DNA of 64,000 nucleotides. It comes from Anthonomus grandis grandis (Eukaryota > Arthropoda > Insecta > Coleoptera > Curculionidae). The stretch covers positions 33,149,127 to 33,213,126 of the forward strand of contig NC_065567.1 of the NCBI RefSeq assembly GCF_022605725.1, in the 5' to 3' direction. The notes under the pieces were generated by a model, which saw only the letters and a list, made by a program, of their open reading frames with translations, was not told the DNA's origin and did not search any database. Shown piece after piece: positions 23,701-33,559 of the stretch. A program made the position numbers and the translations under genes. Each line of letters begins with the position of its first letter. The first letter of the stretch is position 1.

Positions 23701-26700
23701 TCGCCGTTTAATTAGGCTGATCATTTAGAGATCATATGTTATTGATGACATCATAAGATCTAGGGATGATAGTATGATATCTGCCCTTGTTCTATTGGAC
23801 TTTACGAAAGCCTTTGATTTTGTTAATCACGAAATTTTAGTCTATATTTCACTATATAGGTTTTTCTGATAAAGCTATGAATTTCATTAATTCTTATTTA
23901 AGCGGTAGGGTGCAGCGAGTCAAGATAGAGGAAAATGTATCTGAACCTTTGGAAGTTGATAATGGCGTGCAAAGTTAAATCCTTCTAAGTCGTCTGTAAT
24001 GTTTATTGGTAATAAGCAAAAAATTAACCATATTTTAAACAGCAACACTATTAATATTAAGATGGGTGATGCTGATATTCCTGTTGTAGATAATTGTAAA
24101 AGTTTGGGTTTAATAGAAATGATTTGCGATTTCATCAACACGTTTCTAATGTTCTAAAAAAAGGGTATTTTGCTTTAAAATTAATTTAATTGCATAGTCA
24201 TTATCTAAGTGAAGATATTAAAAAAATGTTGTGTGACTCTTTAGTGCTGTCACAATGCAATTATTGCGATGTTGTTTACGGTTGGTGCCTAGACTATAAT
24301 GACAGGTGCCGATTGCAAAAGCTTCACAACTCATGTATTCGCCTAATTTTTGGCATACACAGACGTAATCGCGTTTCCCATAGACTTTCCGAGCTGGGGT
24401 GGTTAAATATGCAAAATCGTAGGGTTGCTCATTCACTTACTTTTTTTTATAAAATTCTTAAATACCGTAGTCCACCTTACCTATACCTTAAGATTACTTT
24501 TAGAAATGATGTTCACCATTTGGGCTTAAGAAGAAACACAATTCATATTCCAAGACATAAGACTCAATTATTTAAAAGGTCCTTTTCCTATAATTTTGCA
24601 TATCAAATGAACTCTTTGGGGATAAATTTTGAGTTGGGTTTAGTGTCTGTTCAGACTTTTCGCAGAGGAATGATGGTGCGTCTGATGAGTCAGCAGCTAT
24701 CTGCGGAAAATATTGAAGGGTCAATATTGTTAGTTTGGGTATGGGTGAAAGCTAAAAATCTGTGTTAACTTAACGATAAGGTAACGTTGTTCTTACTGGG
24801 TTTTTGATTCGAAAAATTGTACACGTCTGCACGTCGTTGCTTTAAGTGTAAATTACTACTGCTACCATCTTTAGTAAAAAAATACGTTATAAAAGTAGCA
24901 GAGTTTTACAACAATTGCGATACAGGTGCAGTACGTTGAAAATAAACGTCGTTGCAAAACCAACTAAATTTTGCACCGAAAACAACGTTGCAACTAGTGA
25001 AAATAAGAGTAATCTCAACTTTTACTTGGGCATATTCGTCAAAAAAATAATTCTCATTCAGAAGTCATACCGGAAGTATCCCCCGGTAGACTAAATACAT
25101 TCTTTTATAACATAGCCCAATATCTTCAAAAAAAATTGAATCCTCTACTAGATCCAACGAGTTGCATGATTTTCGCAGTAGTCTTTTGCGATTTATCAAA
25201 GGCTTTTTATTGTAAGCCATTAGATTCTGCTGCAAAATCTAATACTATATGACATAAATGGTCTTGTCTTGGTTTATCTCTTACTAAAAAGATCGTAAGC
25301 AGCGCGTTTACGTCGGATCTTTACGTTCTGAATATGGTTCAATAGATTAGAGTGTCCCACAGGCCTCAGAATACTGTTACTGCTTTATGTCAATGACCTA
25401 ACTTATCGTAACATTCAAGGAATAGATGCTGATAATGCCCCCATCTTGTGGAATCGTTCTAGAAGTAAGTCCCTGCATTCCTCTTAACCGGCTGATCTTT
25501 GGGACTTAAAAGAGTGGTTCGATTCAAATCTTTTATCCTTAAACTCCAACAGAATCAAGTTCTGTGGTTTAATAAATGCTGCCTGGGGGATGTAGCAACT
25601 GAAGACCCTACAATTACCCAACATGAAACCACCAACTTTCTTGGCCTCATAATAGACAAGAAAATCAAATTTTAACAACACATTATAAGTTCAGCAAAAA
25701 AGTTTCTTCAGGTTGTTTTGTTGTAAACCAAGAGTAATAACTCAGAAACACTTGGATCAAGAGTTCGTTAGAGGATCTACCTTGCCCTAATTGAATCACG
25801 CCTAAGGCATGGTATCAGCTTCTGGGAGAATACTGGCAACTGTCTTAACCAGCAGCTTCTGATCCTCTAAAACGTGCCCTTATCCTAACACTGTGAATCA
25901 TGCAAGCTCTTGTACATACGAAAGAAAGTTCCTACGGTCACAAGTCTCTACATAATGGAAGTTGCTAGCAATTTATTCAAACATCCACATATATACATAG
26001 TAGAAAATCTGATATGGTATCAGACGCGTGTAATTTACGCCTACTCATATCTACATCTCGTCGAGAATCGCGTCAGCTGTTTTGCGGAATGACACAGGGT
26101 CTCGCCTCACAACGTCTCGAAACTTGGCAAGAATCGTCCGGAATAGCGTTCTACCAAGTATATAGGGAGCCGCGTCGCCGGTGGGAGTCAGTTGACAGTT
26201 CGGTGCATTGTAGGTCGGAATATTACCGCGATATTTAAATGGTATATAAATAGTAGTAAATAAATAATTTAAGTAGTTATTAGTGATCGTGTTTAATAGT
26301 ATGTGTGTAAATAAATCAGTTGACAATAAATCGTTAATCGATTATTTTAATTGACCACTTAGCGAACGGGAAAAAAACGCTACAATATGTATCTAGTTGA
26401 TTTTTTTTAAGCTTTGTTAATACCTATTACTTTTTGTTTGAACAAATACAGCATATTTTAACTTTGAAGCGTTAGAGCAGCCTTTAACTCTTAGAAGCCA
26501 TCAAAAACTATGATTCTTGGCTTCTTTTTAGCAAATTCAGCAAACCCCACTAGAGCAGTCAATTTCTGGTGTTAAAAACTTAATACTAAAAGGATTTGAG
26601 GCATGTAAAAATGTAGGACTTATATATCTAGATGCTGACCTGAACGTAGCTGCTGGTAATGTTCAACTCGCCAAGGCACTTTTGAACCATAGCACTCAAA

Positions 26701-27490
26701 AAGAGGATATTTTGTGCCTAAGTGGAATGAGTGATGAGCTTTTTCCAATTGGGGACGAGTTTAAAGGAATAGGTAGGTACATTTTATTTATCATGACCTA
26801 GTGAATGCCCTTTTTTGTTATTACTTAGGTGCTGGATATTATATTAACGCCCTTGAGAAGTGGACAAAGCGAACTGTTGAACCAATGGCAAAACCTGGAA
26901 AAGCTATGGCAGATTTCGTAAAAATGAAACATAACATTAAAGAAAACAAAAAAGTATTGATGATTGGGGACAAGTAAGTTCTGAGAAATACTAACATTTA
27001 TAGAACGTTACTAGGAATTGAAGTTTTGAAACGTGTCATTGAGCCTACCAGTTTCCTATTTTTTTCTATTAGTATAGAGGAGTTTTTAAGGAGGAATTTG
27101 AGGATAAGAACGTGGTTTTGGGTAGTTAGACACTTTGGTTAGGTAATTTTTCTCCTTACTCAGCAAATATTTTTACCAAATAAGAGTATTCTTAAAAGAG
27201 ACTTGACCAAAGGAAGAGCATTTCTTACCCAACAGTTAACTTTTATTGCGTTTCTTACATAACGGAACCATAGTATTGAAATGTCCTTTGACAGATCTTT
27301 TTAAATTTATTTTAGTGTATCAACCGATATAACATTTGGAGTGGACGCTGGATTTCAGACATTATTAGTATTATCTGGCTGTACCGCCGAAGATGAAGTG
27401 ATGCCCAGATGGTCATATCCTGAGAGAGTGAAGCCTGATTATGTAGCAACATCCCTTGCTGAAGTTTATGAAAAGATGAAAAACATGTAA
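20781..27490 (+). CDS. HAD-superfamily phosphatase, paralogue of the divergent neighbour, 316 aa
   Basis: Same predicted family and fold as the minus-strand neighbour. Exons: 20781-20871, 20931-21229, 26532-26772, 26829-26973, 27316-27490. All are GT-AG with compatible phases and no stop. Motifs: I, VILFDIDGVLILH (D28, D30, with V in place of the usual T at position 32); II, FFVTNN (T61); III, K232 in MAKPG; IV, GDNVSTD (D258, D263). Exon 1 (91 bp) and exon 4 (145 bp) have exactly the same lengths as in the neighbour and every intron is at the matching site, which shows duplication of an intron-containing gene. The acceptor of exon 3 is ambiguous between 26532 and 26541; 26532 aligns better. 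The 5.3-kb intron 2 is packed with LINE remains and one heat-shock-promoter repeat. Substrate is not determinable. Confidence 0.9.
21820..22180 (+). mobile_element. RTE-like LINE C-terminal fragment
   Basis: Broken frames read NCQLIINQKPIERVSSVTYL, then IQKASTAFSK, then VCYVFSVLFYIRRKFEAL and TQSTDHMTNIKVFSRM. This is the C-terminal part after RT in RTE-like elements (the TDH.TN.EV..R motif). It lies in intron 2 of the plus-strand phosphatase gene. Confidence 0.65.
22470..24780 (+). mobile_element. Decayed LINE spanning endonuclease to C-terminus (Jockey/CR1-like)
   Basis: Recognisable in order: NVQSITNKTSELSLYLHEL (about 22860; endonuclease N-terminus), TIDYVCSNLFSNKI with LSDHELI (about 23340-23430; endonuclease end, catalytic SDH), KAFDFVNHEI-like RT block (about 23810), then a long intact C-terminal frame at 24190-24768 with LQKLHNSCIRLIFGIHRRNR and LGWLNMQNRRVAHSLT. 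The endonuclease part resembles that at 6660-8600. The uninterrupted C-terminal frame is the best-preserved LINE stretch in the window. Confidence 0.75.
25140..25990 (+). mobile_element. LINE RT fragment
   Basis: Shifted frames give VVFCDLSKAF followed by DRKQRVYVGSLRSEYGSI, then LLYVNDLTY-like and NSNRIKFCGLINAAW blocks, the RT core and following region of a Jockey/CR1-like LINE. It is broken by several stops and butts against the heat-shock-promoter repeat at its 3' side. Confidence 0.65.
26078..26384 (+). repeat. Heat-shock-promoter-like dispersed repeat, copy B
   Basis: Plus strand order: TGTTTTGCGGAATGACACAG, GAA/TTC array (26130-26152, weaker than in the other copies: GAATCGTCCGGAATAGCG), TATA-like AAGTATATAGGG (26156-26167), GTCAGTTGACAGTTCGG (initiator-like, 26187-26203), A-rich leader, end near CGCTACA. 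The TGT...ACA outline of 307 bp is LTR-like, but no target duplication was found. It lies 150 bp before exon 3 of the plus-strand phosphatase gene, in the same orientation. Confidence 0.55.
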
Positions 27491-27605
27491 ATATCAAAGA
27501 GAAGCGCTTTTTTAAGTTAAAAACACTTTTTAATACAATGTTGATTTTTAAAAATTTGGTATTTTATTAGTGACCTTATTTTTAGTATAAGATTATTATA
27601 ATTTT

Positions 27606-27611
27606 AATAAA
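27606..27611 (+). terminator. Poly(A) signal of the plus-strand phosphatase gene
   Basis: AATAAA 116 bases after the stop codon, in a T-rich stretch, the first canonical signal downstream. Confidence 0.6.
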
Positions 27612-27892
27612 TTTTTATTTCAATTGCAACTTATTTTTTTTATATACAGTGTCTCGTTCTCTTAACTATAAATTCGAAAAGTTTGGCTAAAAACCATCTT
27701 TAAAGCGTTTAATTTTCTTTTGTTGTTGTATTTTTTCTAACCAGACGAAGTAAGGACAAAAGGCTTGTTTTTGTTTGGTCCTTTCCATTATTAATGATTT
27801 TATTAAGAATCTCTATCTTGTTTATTTTATTTAACATCAGTTAATACTTGTAATAAACAAGCGCAACACGAAATTAGGATGAGTTCGCTTTA

Positions 27893-28180
27893 ACGCCTTG
27901 TTGGCTTTTGACATCAAAAGCCCCCTTTCGTTAGATGTGAATTAAACAACCAAAAATAGTCAACTAATTTAGTTACACACTTACACTACAAAAATATGAT
28001 CACTCACGACTACCAGAGATATTTAGTTGTACTGTATTTATTTACAACTATTAAAATCTTGCGCCAATATTTCGACTTTTACTTCATTGAACTGACGACT
28101 GATTTCTATCGGGGATGCGGCTCGTTATATACTCGGCAGAACGCTGTTCCGGAAGATTCTCGCCAACCTTCGAGACGTCA
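27893..28180 (-). repeat. Heat-shock-promoter-like dispersed repeat, copy C
   Basis: On the minus strand: CTTCGAA-type and GAATCTTCCGGAACAGCG units (28175-28138), TATA-like AGTATATAACG (28133-28123), an initiator-like TCAGTCGTCAGTTCA (28102-28088), then an A-rich leader of about 180 bases reaching GAATTCACATCTAACG-like sequence and the hairpin GGCTTTTGACATCAAAAGCC (27902-27921). A 25-codon frame (MSKANKALKRTHPN...) begins within the hairpin, with no recognised similarity. The HSE array is a textbook head-to-tail GAA/TTC arrangement. Confidence 0.6.
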
Positions 28181-28439
28181 AGAGCGCACTGATGGCAATA
28201 TTGCCTATACCTTAGTATTTAAGCAATGGATCTATTTTAATTTTATTACGACAAAATGTTAAGAGAAAAATTGAAATAAAAGTCACAGTTCCAATAACTC
28301 CTGGTATTCAAATTCTTTATTCATGTTAAAATTATAAAACAGCAATACACGTACGTCAATAAATAAAAATAAATTATAGAGAATACGAATTTTTAGTTAA
28401 AAAGAATAATACTGAAGTAACTGCAAAATACTGAAGCGT

Positions 28440-28700
28440 TTTTTTCGTTTGTTAGATGTGAATTAATGCATTTATACACAGCACTACGAAAACACGACTA
28501 CTAGAGATATTTATTTTTATTGTATTTATTTACAACTAATTTCACGCCAATATTCCGAACTTTACTTCACTGAACTGACAACTGACTTCCATCGTCGATG
28601 CAGCTTCTTATATACTCGGCAGAACGCTGTTCCGGAATATTCTCGCCAACCTTCGAGACGTCATGCGGTGTGCCACTTGTGACATTCCGGATTGGTTTTT
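28440..28700 (-). repeat. Heat-shock-promoter-like dispersed repeat, copy D
   Basis: Same order and orientation as copy C 300 bp away: HSE array 28655-28618 (GAATATTCCGGAACAGCG), TATA-like AGTATATAAGAAG (28617-28605), TCAGTTGTCAGTTCAGTG (initiator-like, 28587-28568), A-rich leader down to about 28440. It abuts a LINE RT fragment on its upstream side. C and D together resemble two LTR-like units flanking a short spacer. Confidence 0.6.
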
Positions 28701-29085
28701 GTTAAGCCTAAAGGCTTTTCTCTCTGTCTTGCTTTTGTTTACTAGTAATCTGTTTGAGACGAACCAGCCCTGAGAAACCTCCAAGTAACCCAGCAATGAA
28801 GCCTTCAGAATTTCAGCCGCAGCCGTAATAGTGGTATCATCAGCAAAGGGAGTATATTTTGACTTTGAAATCATATATGTAAGAAAAAGTATTGGACCCA
28901 AGATAGAGCCCTGGATGAGCTTAATGTTTATCTCCTGTTTGGACGATGTCACACCACCATACTGCACAGCCTGGTATTTCTCTGCAAGGTATGACCTTAA
29001 GATTCGAACACTTGCAGAAGAATTCCATGGTTGAAAAGTCGAAAGCTTTACTAAGATCAAAATGTTATTTGTGGGGTTGCTAGAA
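28690..29085 (-). mobile_element. LINE RT fragment
   Basis: Minus strand: FQPWNSSASVRILRSYLAEK, then KLIQGSILGPILFLTYM (QGS-LGP box) and TPFADDTTITAAAE (YADD box as FADD), then WFVSNRLLVNKSKTE. This is the Jockey/CR1-like RT palm. The open frame runs on into the heat-shock-promoter repeat, so the junction is an insertion or deletion endpoint. Confidence 0.75.
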
Positions 29086-29269
29086 AAATGTATGCGTTTG
29101 TCATTTGCAGCAATATTGGCTGAGCGAACCTATTTGGCCTGAATGATCAGATATGTCAAGATCTATTACCTCAGACTGATGAGCATCTATATTTGCACTC
29201 ACAAAAACGTTACGGCCTTTATAGCCTAATGCATCAAGCCAATTTATCACATAGTTTCCGTTCATTTAG

Positions 29270-30260
29270 TTCATTTGTACCTAAATGTACATTAGAATCA
29301 ATTTACACTAAAATGTTTAACACTTACAGTTCCATATCCATTGAACTCTTTTCTTGCAAAGAATCGTATGGTGTTAAACTCATCAATAAAGTAACGGTAT
29401 GTCGGTAAGACGTTTATTGTGGGGTTTAAGTGTGACGTCCAGGGCATGATGTTTAGGGAAAAGTCCTCCTTGTAAACCAAAGAAAACTGTAAGTTCCTTG
29501 GTATTACCATTGATAGTCGCCTTCGATTCGAAGATCATATCTCAAATCTTGCATCAAAATTACCCTCTTGACGTTTTGCAGTAAGAATTGCAAGACATAA
29601 ACTGGTAGAAGTGGTTGCAGGTTCAGTGTACTACTCTCTTATTGAGTGTCATTATCATCATAACATGCCTTTTTGGGGCTTAAGCAACAAGGAGTTAGTG
29701 AACACATCTTTTGTGATTCAAAAAAAGCAGTTAGATACCTATGTTCTGCTAAGTTAAGAAACTCTTGTAAGGTCTTCTTCAACATTGGCCCAGAAGCATT
29801 AGTTACCACAGCAGCAAAAACCGGCTGGTACAGGGCAGCGAGGTGCTAGGCTGAGGAGTATAGATGTATGGGCGAGCACAATAAGCCTTTAGGCTCAGGT
29901 ATATTCGGGCATAATGGACGAACCCCAAAAGGAAAAGAAAAGCTCCTCTTCATATTTCAAAAATACAAACTCTATTTTCTCTTTTTATCTTGTAAACAGC
30001 TACTCGTATTCATAAATATCCTAAAACTTCCTCTAACACTGGTCCTATGACTCGTCAGGTAGATGATTTTCCCTTACCAATCCCTACATCCTCCTTTACC
30101 AGAAAACGCTCATATACATTTGTAACAAAAATCACAATTGTGTAATGTGTTCCTCTACCTATTAGACAAACATTAGATATTAAAAAGTTCAAAAGCAAGT
30201 TAAAATCATTTTTGTTACCTAAGGCATACATCATTTTCATATTTTGTAATACCTTTTGTT
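29270..30260 (+). mobile_element. LINE C-terminal fragments
   Basis: Plus-strand frames give CKFLGITIDSRLRFEDHISN (29490), SVYYSLIECHYHHNMPFWG (29620) and, near 30170, RQTLDIKKFKSKLKSFL with LPKAYIIF, which is the LINE C-terminus. The segments are collinear but frameshifted, so they are probably one element. Confidence 0.7.
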
Positions 30261-30360
30261 TTAAAGTTGAAGAAGTAGTCGATTCTTGCAGTAGAGTTAA
30301 TAGTTCAATGGGTAACTGAAAGTATTCCGGTCATCCCTCAAAAAAATTATTTTAAAACCA

Positions 30361-30409
30361 TCAATCCAACATGTTTCGGACATAGAACATGTCCATCATC
30401 AGGGATAAC
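30361..30409 (-). ncRNA. Hammerhead-ribozyme-like motif
   Basis: On the minus strand: CTGATGA (30402-30396), a bulged T, a 6-bp helix GGACAT/ATGTCC with a five-base loop (30394-30378), GAAA (30377-30374), CATGT, and a closing helix ATCC/GGAT (30406-30403 with 30367-30364). Core boxes and helix order are those of a hammerhead with a minimal helix III. The extra T between CTGATGA and helix II departs from the consensus. Penelope-like retroelements are known to carry hammerheads. Confidence 0.4.
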
Positions 30410-30419
30410 GATTAAGGGG

Positions 30420-31055
30420 TTCTGTTAAACTTATACTTGGATCTAGTGCCTCAGACAAGGTTAAATGGTTAAAACGAATAAAAATAAACAAAAATGACAT
30501 GTGAATAGGACAAAACTTAGGTTTATTAAAACTTAAAATACATAACTAAAACAATAGGTCCTTAAATGGCTTGTTTTTGCTTTGTAAACAGCTATAGTTT
30601 GCTTTTGTTGCAATTTTTGTCAATAATAAATGACTCTAAATGTAGTACTTTATTTTTTAGGGATTCCGCATTAATGTGTAGGATCCCTGTTTGTTTCAAC
30701 TGGCATCCTCCTTGTCTAAATTTTTTTCTGAGGGTACACCTTTACGCTGCAGATCAGAAAATCACAAAATGTTTAATAATAATGCCTCTGGGACACAGGT
30801 CTCTATTTAGGCACTGTTCTTTTTGCTCATATGGTATAGAAAGCCACGTTATTTTTCCTTTTCTTCATCTTTTCACAACCGAAGACCTTCAGGTCTTTAC
30901 TTGTCAGATACTTTGATACGTTCTCTCGCTTGTTACTTTTGAAGCAAGCATAATAAAAAACAAGAAGGACACTTTCTGTGTCACTGATAGCAGTGTAGAG
31001 TTACAGTAAAGTAAAATTAATGTGAAGCTACAAAATATGCACACAAGGCAAACAT
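30420..31055. other. Stretch with no recognised gene
   Basis: The 116-codon plus-strand frame at 30566-30916 has no recognisable motif or exon signals. The source of this sequence is unknown; it may belong with the hammerhead-bearing element beside it. Confidence 0.4.
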
Positions 31056-31062
31056 GTACATA

Positions 31063-31970
31063 TACACACATCAAAATGGTCTAGGGAACACATACAAATA
31101 TGTTAATATTTTTGAGAAGATTGGAAAAAAGTTAATTATTGCAATTTTTTTACATTATTCAAATGAAATAACAATATAATAATTATTAACTTTTTTTTGT
31201 AGATTATAATTTACTCATAATTTAGGGCCCAAATAAAAATAAACAACAAAATCCCATTTATTACCGTTTATTAAAAAAAAATTATAAAAATAAAAATTTA
31301 CTAAATACAAATTAAACTAGTAGCCAGATGGTCCACCTAACACTTTGGCATCGCCTAGGCATGCTTAAAATTAAATTATTAATTAATTCTTGGGGCAACC
31401 CCTCCCAAACATGTGTCACAGCAAGACGAAGCTCCAGAGCGCTTTCAAAAAAGTCAAATCGTTGAAGAAGTTGCCTTTTTAACCAATCATGCTCAACCAA
31501 ACATGCTCAATTGGATTAATCGAGACTCATCCGTAAAAAGAACTGTGGCCCATCTTTCTTGATTCCAATTAGCATGTTCTTGGCACCACGTTAATGTTGC
31601 ACCTCGATTTCCTAAAGTTAACCAAGGAACCCTTAGGGGTCTTCTGGCATGAAGTCCTCTCTCATGCAAACGGTTTCTAATAGTTTGACTTGAAACCTCG
31701 ACGTTATGCACTCGTGAGAGCTGCTGAACCAAAACAGAGGCTGTTACCGTGGGATTTCTTTGAGCTTGCAAAGTTATAAAACGGTCTTGACAAAATGTGC
31801 AAGTAGCAAAAAACGCTGTTCTGGCATGATTTTTTGTACCCAAATATTTATTTTACTTCGTTGGTTTCTTAATATTAAAGGTAGTATCTATTCAGTATGA
31901 AAATATAAATATATAAAAATTTATAAGGCGAAAAAAACTTTTTTTCTAAGTGTTCCTTAGACCATTTTGA

Positions 31971-31978
<8 letters not shown>
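31063..31978 (-). mobile_element. Tc1-type transposon with internal deletion
   Basis: Terminal inverted repeats: CACACATCAAAATGGTCTAG at the left and, complemented, TACACATCAAAATGGTCTAA at the right, both followed by GGAACAC and set in TA-rich flanks. The minus-strand transposase keeps its N-terminal part (TVTASVLVQQLSRVHNVEVS, then the Tc1-typical SSQTIRNRLHERGLHARRP) and LFTDESR with the first catalytic Asp, then jumps to NPIEHVW and the C-terminus VTHVWEGLPQELINNL. The segment with the second Asp is deleted. Near the joint the motif TGAGCATG is duplicated. Confidence 0.85.

Positions 31979-32002
<24 letters not shown>
31974..32002. repeat. (TA)n microsatellite
   Basis: About 29 bases of nearly pure TA dinucleotides directly outside the right end of the Tc1-type element. 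Confidence 0.8.
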
Positions 32003-32029
32003 AAACACTGATGTTTTTTATAGTTTTTA

Positions 32030-32760
32030 AAAGGCGCACTCTAAGCTCATAAATATCTCCAGTTAGTTAGTCCACGAAGTTATAGCTAACTTCACTAAGA
32101 CTCTCCAGAGGATTTTAAAATATTGTTTACTACATTATCAGGGATTTTTAAAAAGAATGTGTCAAAATCAGGTTTATATAGTTGGCAGTGACTCATACTT
32201 ACTATGACTGTTGATAATGTTTCACATGGTCTTGCCCTTGTTGAAGATGCAATTAGACTGTGATTGGCTTGCTTTTAAGCATTTTTGATAACCTTATTAT
32301 ACACTTTTTTAAAGCTCTTATATTCTTCTCTATTACCAAAGGTATTGTATTTTTTTCATCCATCCCCTAGTAGGTGTAAGTGATCCCTCCTTGTACAGAG
32401 GGCATCATTAAGCGTGATTGTGTTTGACTGGTAATTTTTTAATAGTAGGATTTTCAGGGAGTGACTTCAGGTATGCATGTTGGATTTTATTAATAAAAAC
32501 TTCAAATTGATGAGATAATAATAATGTAAATGATCCCATAAGCAGGGTTCCACTGTATTATAAAATGTTAAAAGACCTCCTTGTGTAACATTGGCCTAAA
32601 AGTAAAAGGCCTTGTCTCAGTTTTAAGGTTTATATCAGGGTTAAATATTTGTCCTATATGATCAGAAAGGTGTATATCCACTGTCTCACCAATAGCATTA
32701 TCCACATAGCAGTTAATGGAATCATTTAGCCCCAACTACAAACCCCAAGTGGTTTGCCAA
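32030..32760 (-). mobile_element. LINE fragment around the endonuclease C-terminus
   Basis: Minus strand: DSINCYVDNAIGETVDIHLS followed by DHIGQIFN (endonuclease end with the SDH motif) and, in broken frames, TFRPMLHKE and later VIEKNIRALKKCIIRLSKML (linker before RT). RT itself is not preserved. Confidence 0.6.
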
Positions 32761-33062
32761 CTACTATCTTCCTTACCCTACGCATCGTAATGCGCATGAT
32801 TCACGCCACAGCGACGCAATATATATCCGGATTAATAAATTTCACGCTTATACGCATGCGCCGTTAAATCCGGATACGGAAGTTATTCATTCAAACTAGA
32901 TACTTTATCCTTTTTTTTGTAAATTTATTTTATTACAACCAAAAAACAACAGATAAAATAAAACTCATTCCATATTATCAAATCCAAACTTTAATTCACA
33001 TTCCAATAAACAAACATAAAATCTATAAATATAAATATAAATACCATTATATTCTTCCAGGT

Positions 33063-33428
33063 TTACCCCTTGTTGGCCCGTTCGTGTTTGCGATCAGAGG
33101 TCTTCCTCTTCTTGGCTTCGACGCCCCCTTGGGGTCCTTCGGACTTCCTTTTCGGGGCTCTCCTAGGGGTGCGATTGTCCTGAAACTTCCAAACCGTTTC
33201 AAACGCCAGCGCGTTTTGCAAATTCTCGGCCATCATCCTGGTATTCGCCTCTGGACCGGGGTATTCGTTCCGAAAGAAGTTTTGGAAATTTTCGAGAGTG
33301 GCGTCTTCGCTCTGAAGTTCCATTGGGATAACTTTGGCAACAGGTCTTGGGTTACTTTGATAGGAGGTGCTAGGCATGTTGATATCAGTGCTACTCCACT
33401 CCATGGTTAATGAATAATCTGGATCCAT
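33063..33428 (-). CDS. Unrecognised single-exon 121-aa protein with basic C-terminus
   Basis: An intact ATG-to-TAA frame of markedly higher GC than its surroundings, with no sign of a transposon. Residues 1-60 are acidic to neutral (start MDPDYSLTMEWSSTD; middle SEDATLENFQNFFRNEYPG). Residues about 84-121 are strongly basic (RAPKRKSEGPQGG, EAKKRKTSDRKHER), with two KKRK/PKRK-type clusters that would suit a nuclear localisation signal. No signal peptide or membrane segment is present. A possible poly(A) signal variant ATTAAA lies about 70 bases past the stop. I do not recognise the family. The opposite-strand frame at 33084-33410 is judged a shadow. Confidence 0.7.
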   Translation of the reverse strand: MDPDYSLTMEWSSTDINMPSTSYQSNPRPVAKVIPMELQSEDATLENFQNFFRNEYPGPEANTRMMAENLQNALAFETVWKFQDNRTPRRAPKRKSEGPQGGVEAKKRKTSDRKHERANKG

Positions 33429-33559
33429 TATGAATTAAAAACCGAAATTTAGAAGAATGAAAATAAATCGACTAATTTGTCAAAAAATTCAAATTGTTTG
33501 TTTCATTGTCATCCGAGCTGTCATCAGCGTATCAGCCACCTTTTTTTTTTTTGGGGAAG

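Noticed and set aside
24678..24715. CTGATGA...GAAA pattern resembling a hammerhead
   Set aside because: It lies inside an intact LINE coding frame; helix II does not fit directly between the boxes and no closing helix is present.
27840..27914. 25-codon frame after heat-shock repeat copy C
   Set aside because: No similarity, very short, and the start codon is inside a hairpin; unlikely to be a real gene.
30566..30916. 116-codon plus-strand frame
   Set aside because: No recognised domain; it begins in repeat-like sequence.
33084..33410. Plus-strand 108-codon frame opposite the small gene
   Set aside because: Shadow frame; the minus-strand frame has the composition and context of a protein.
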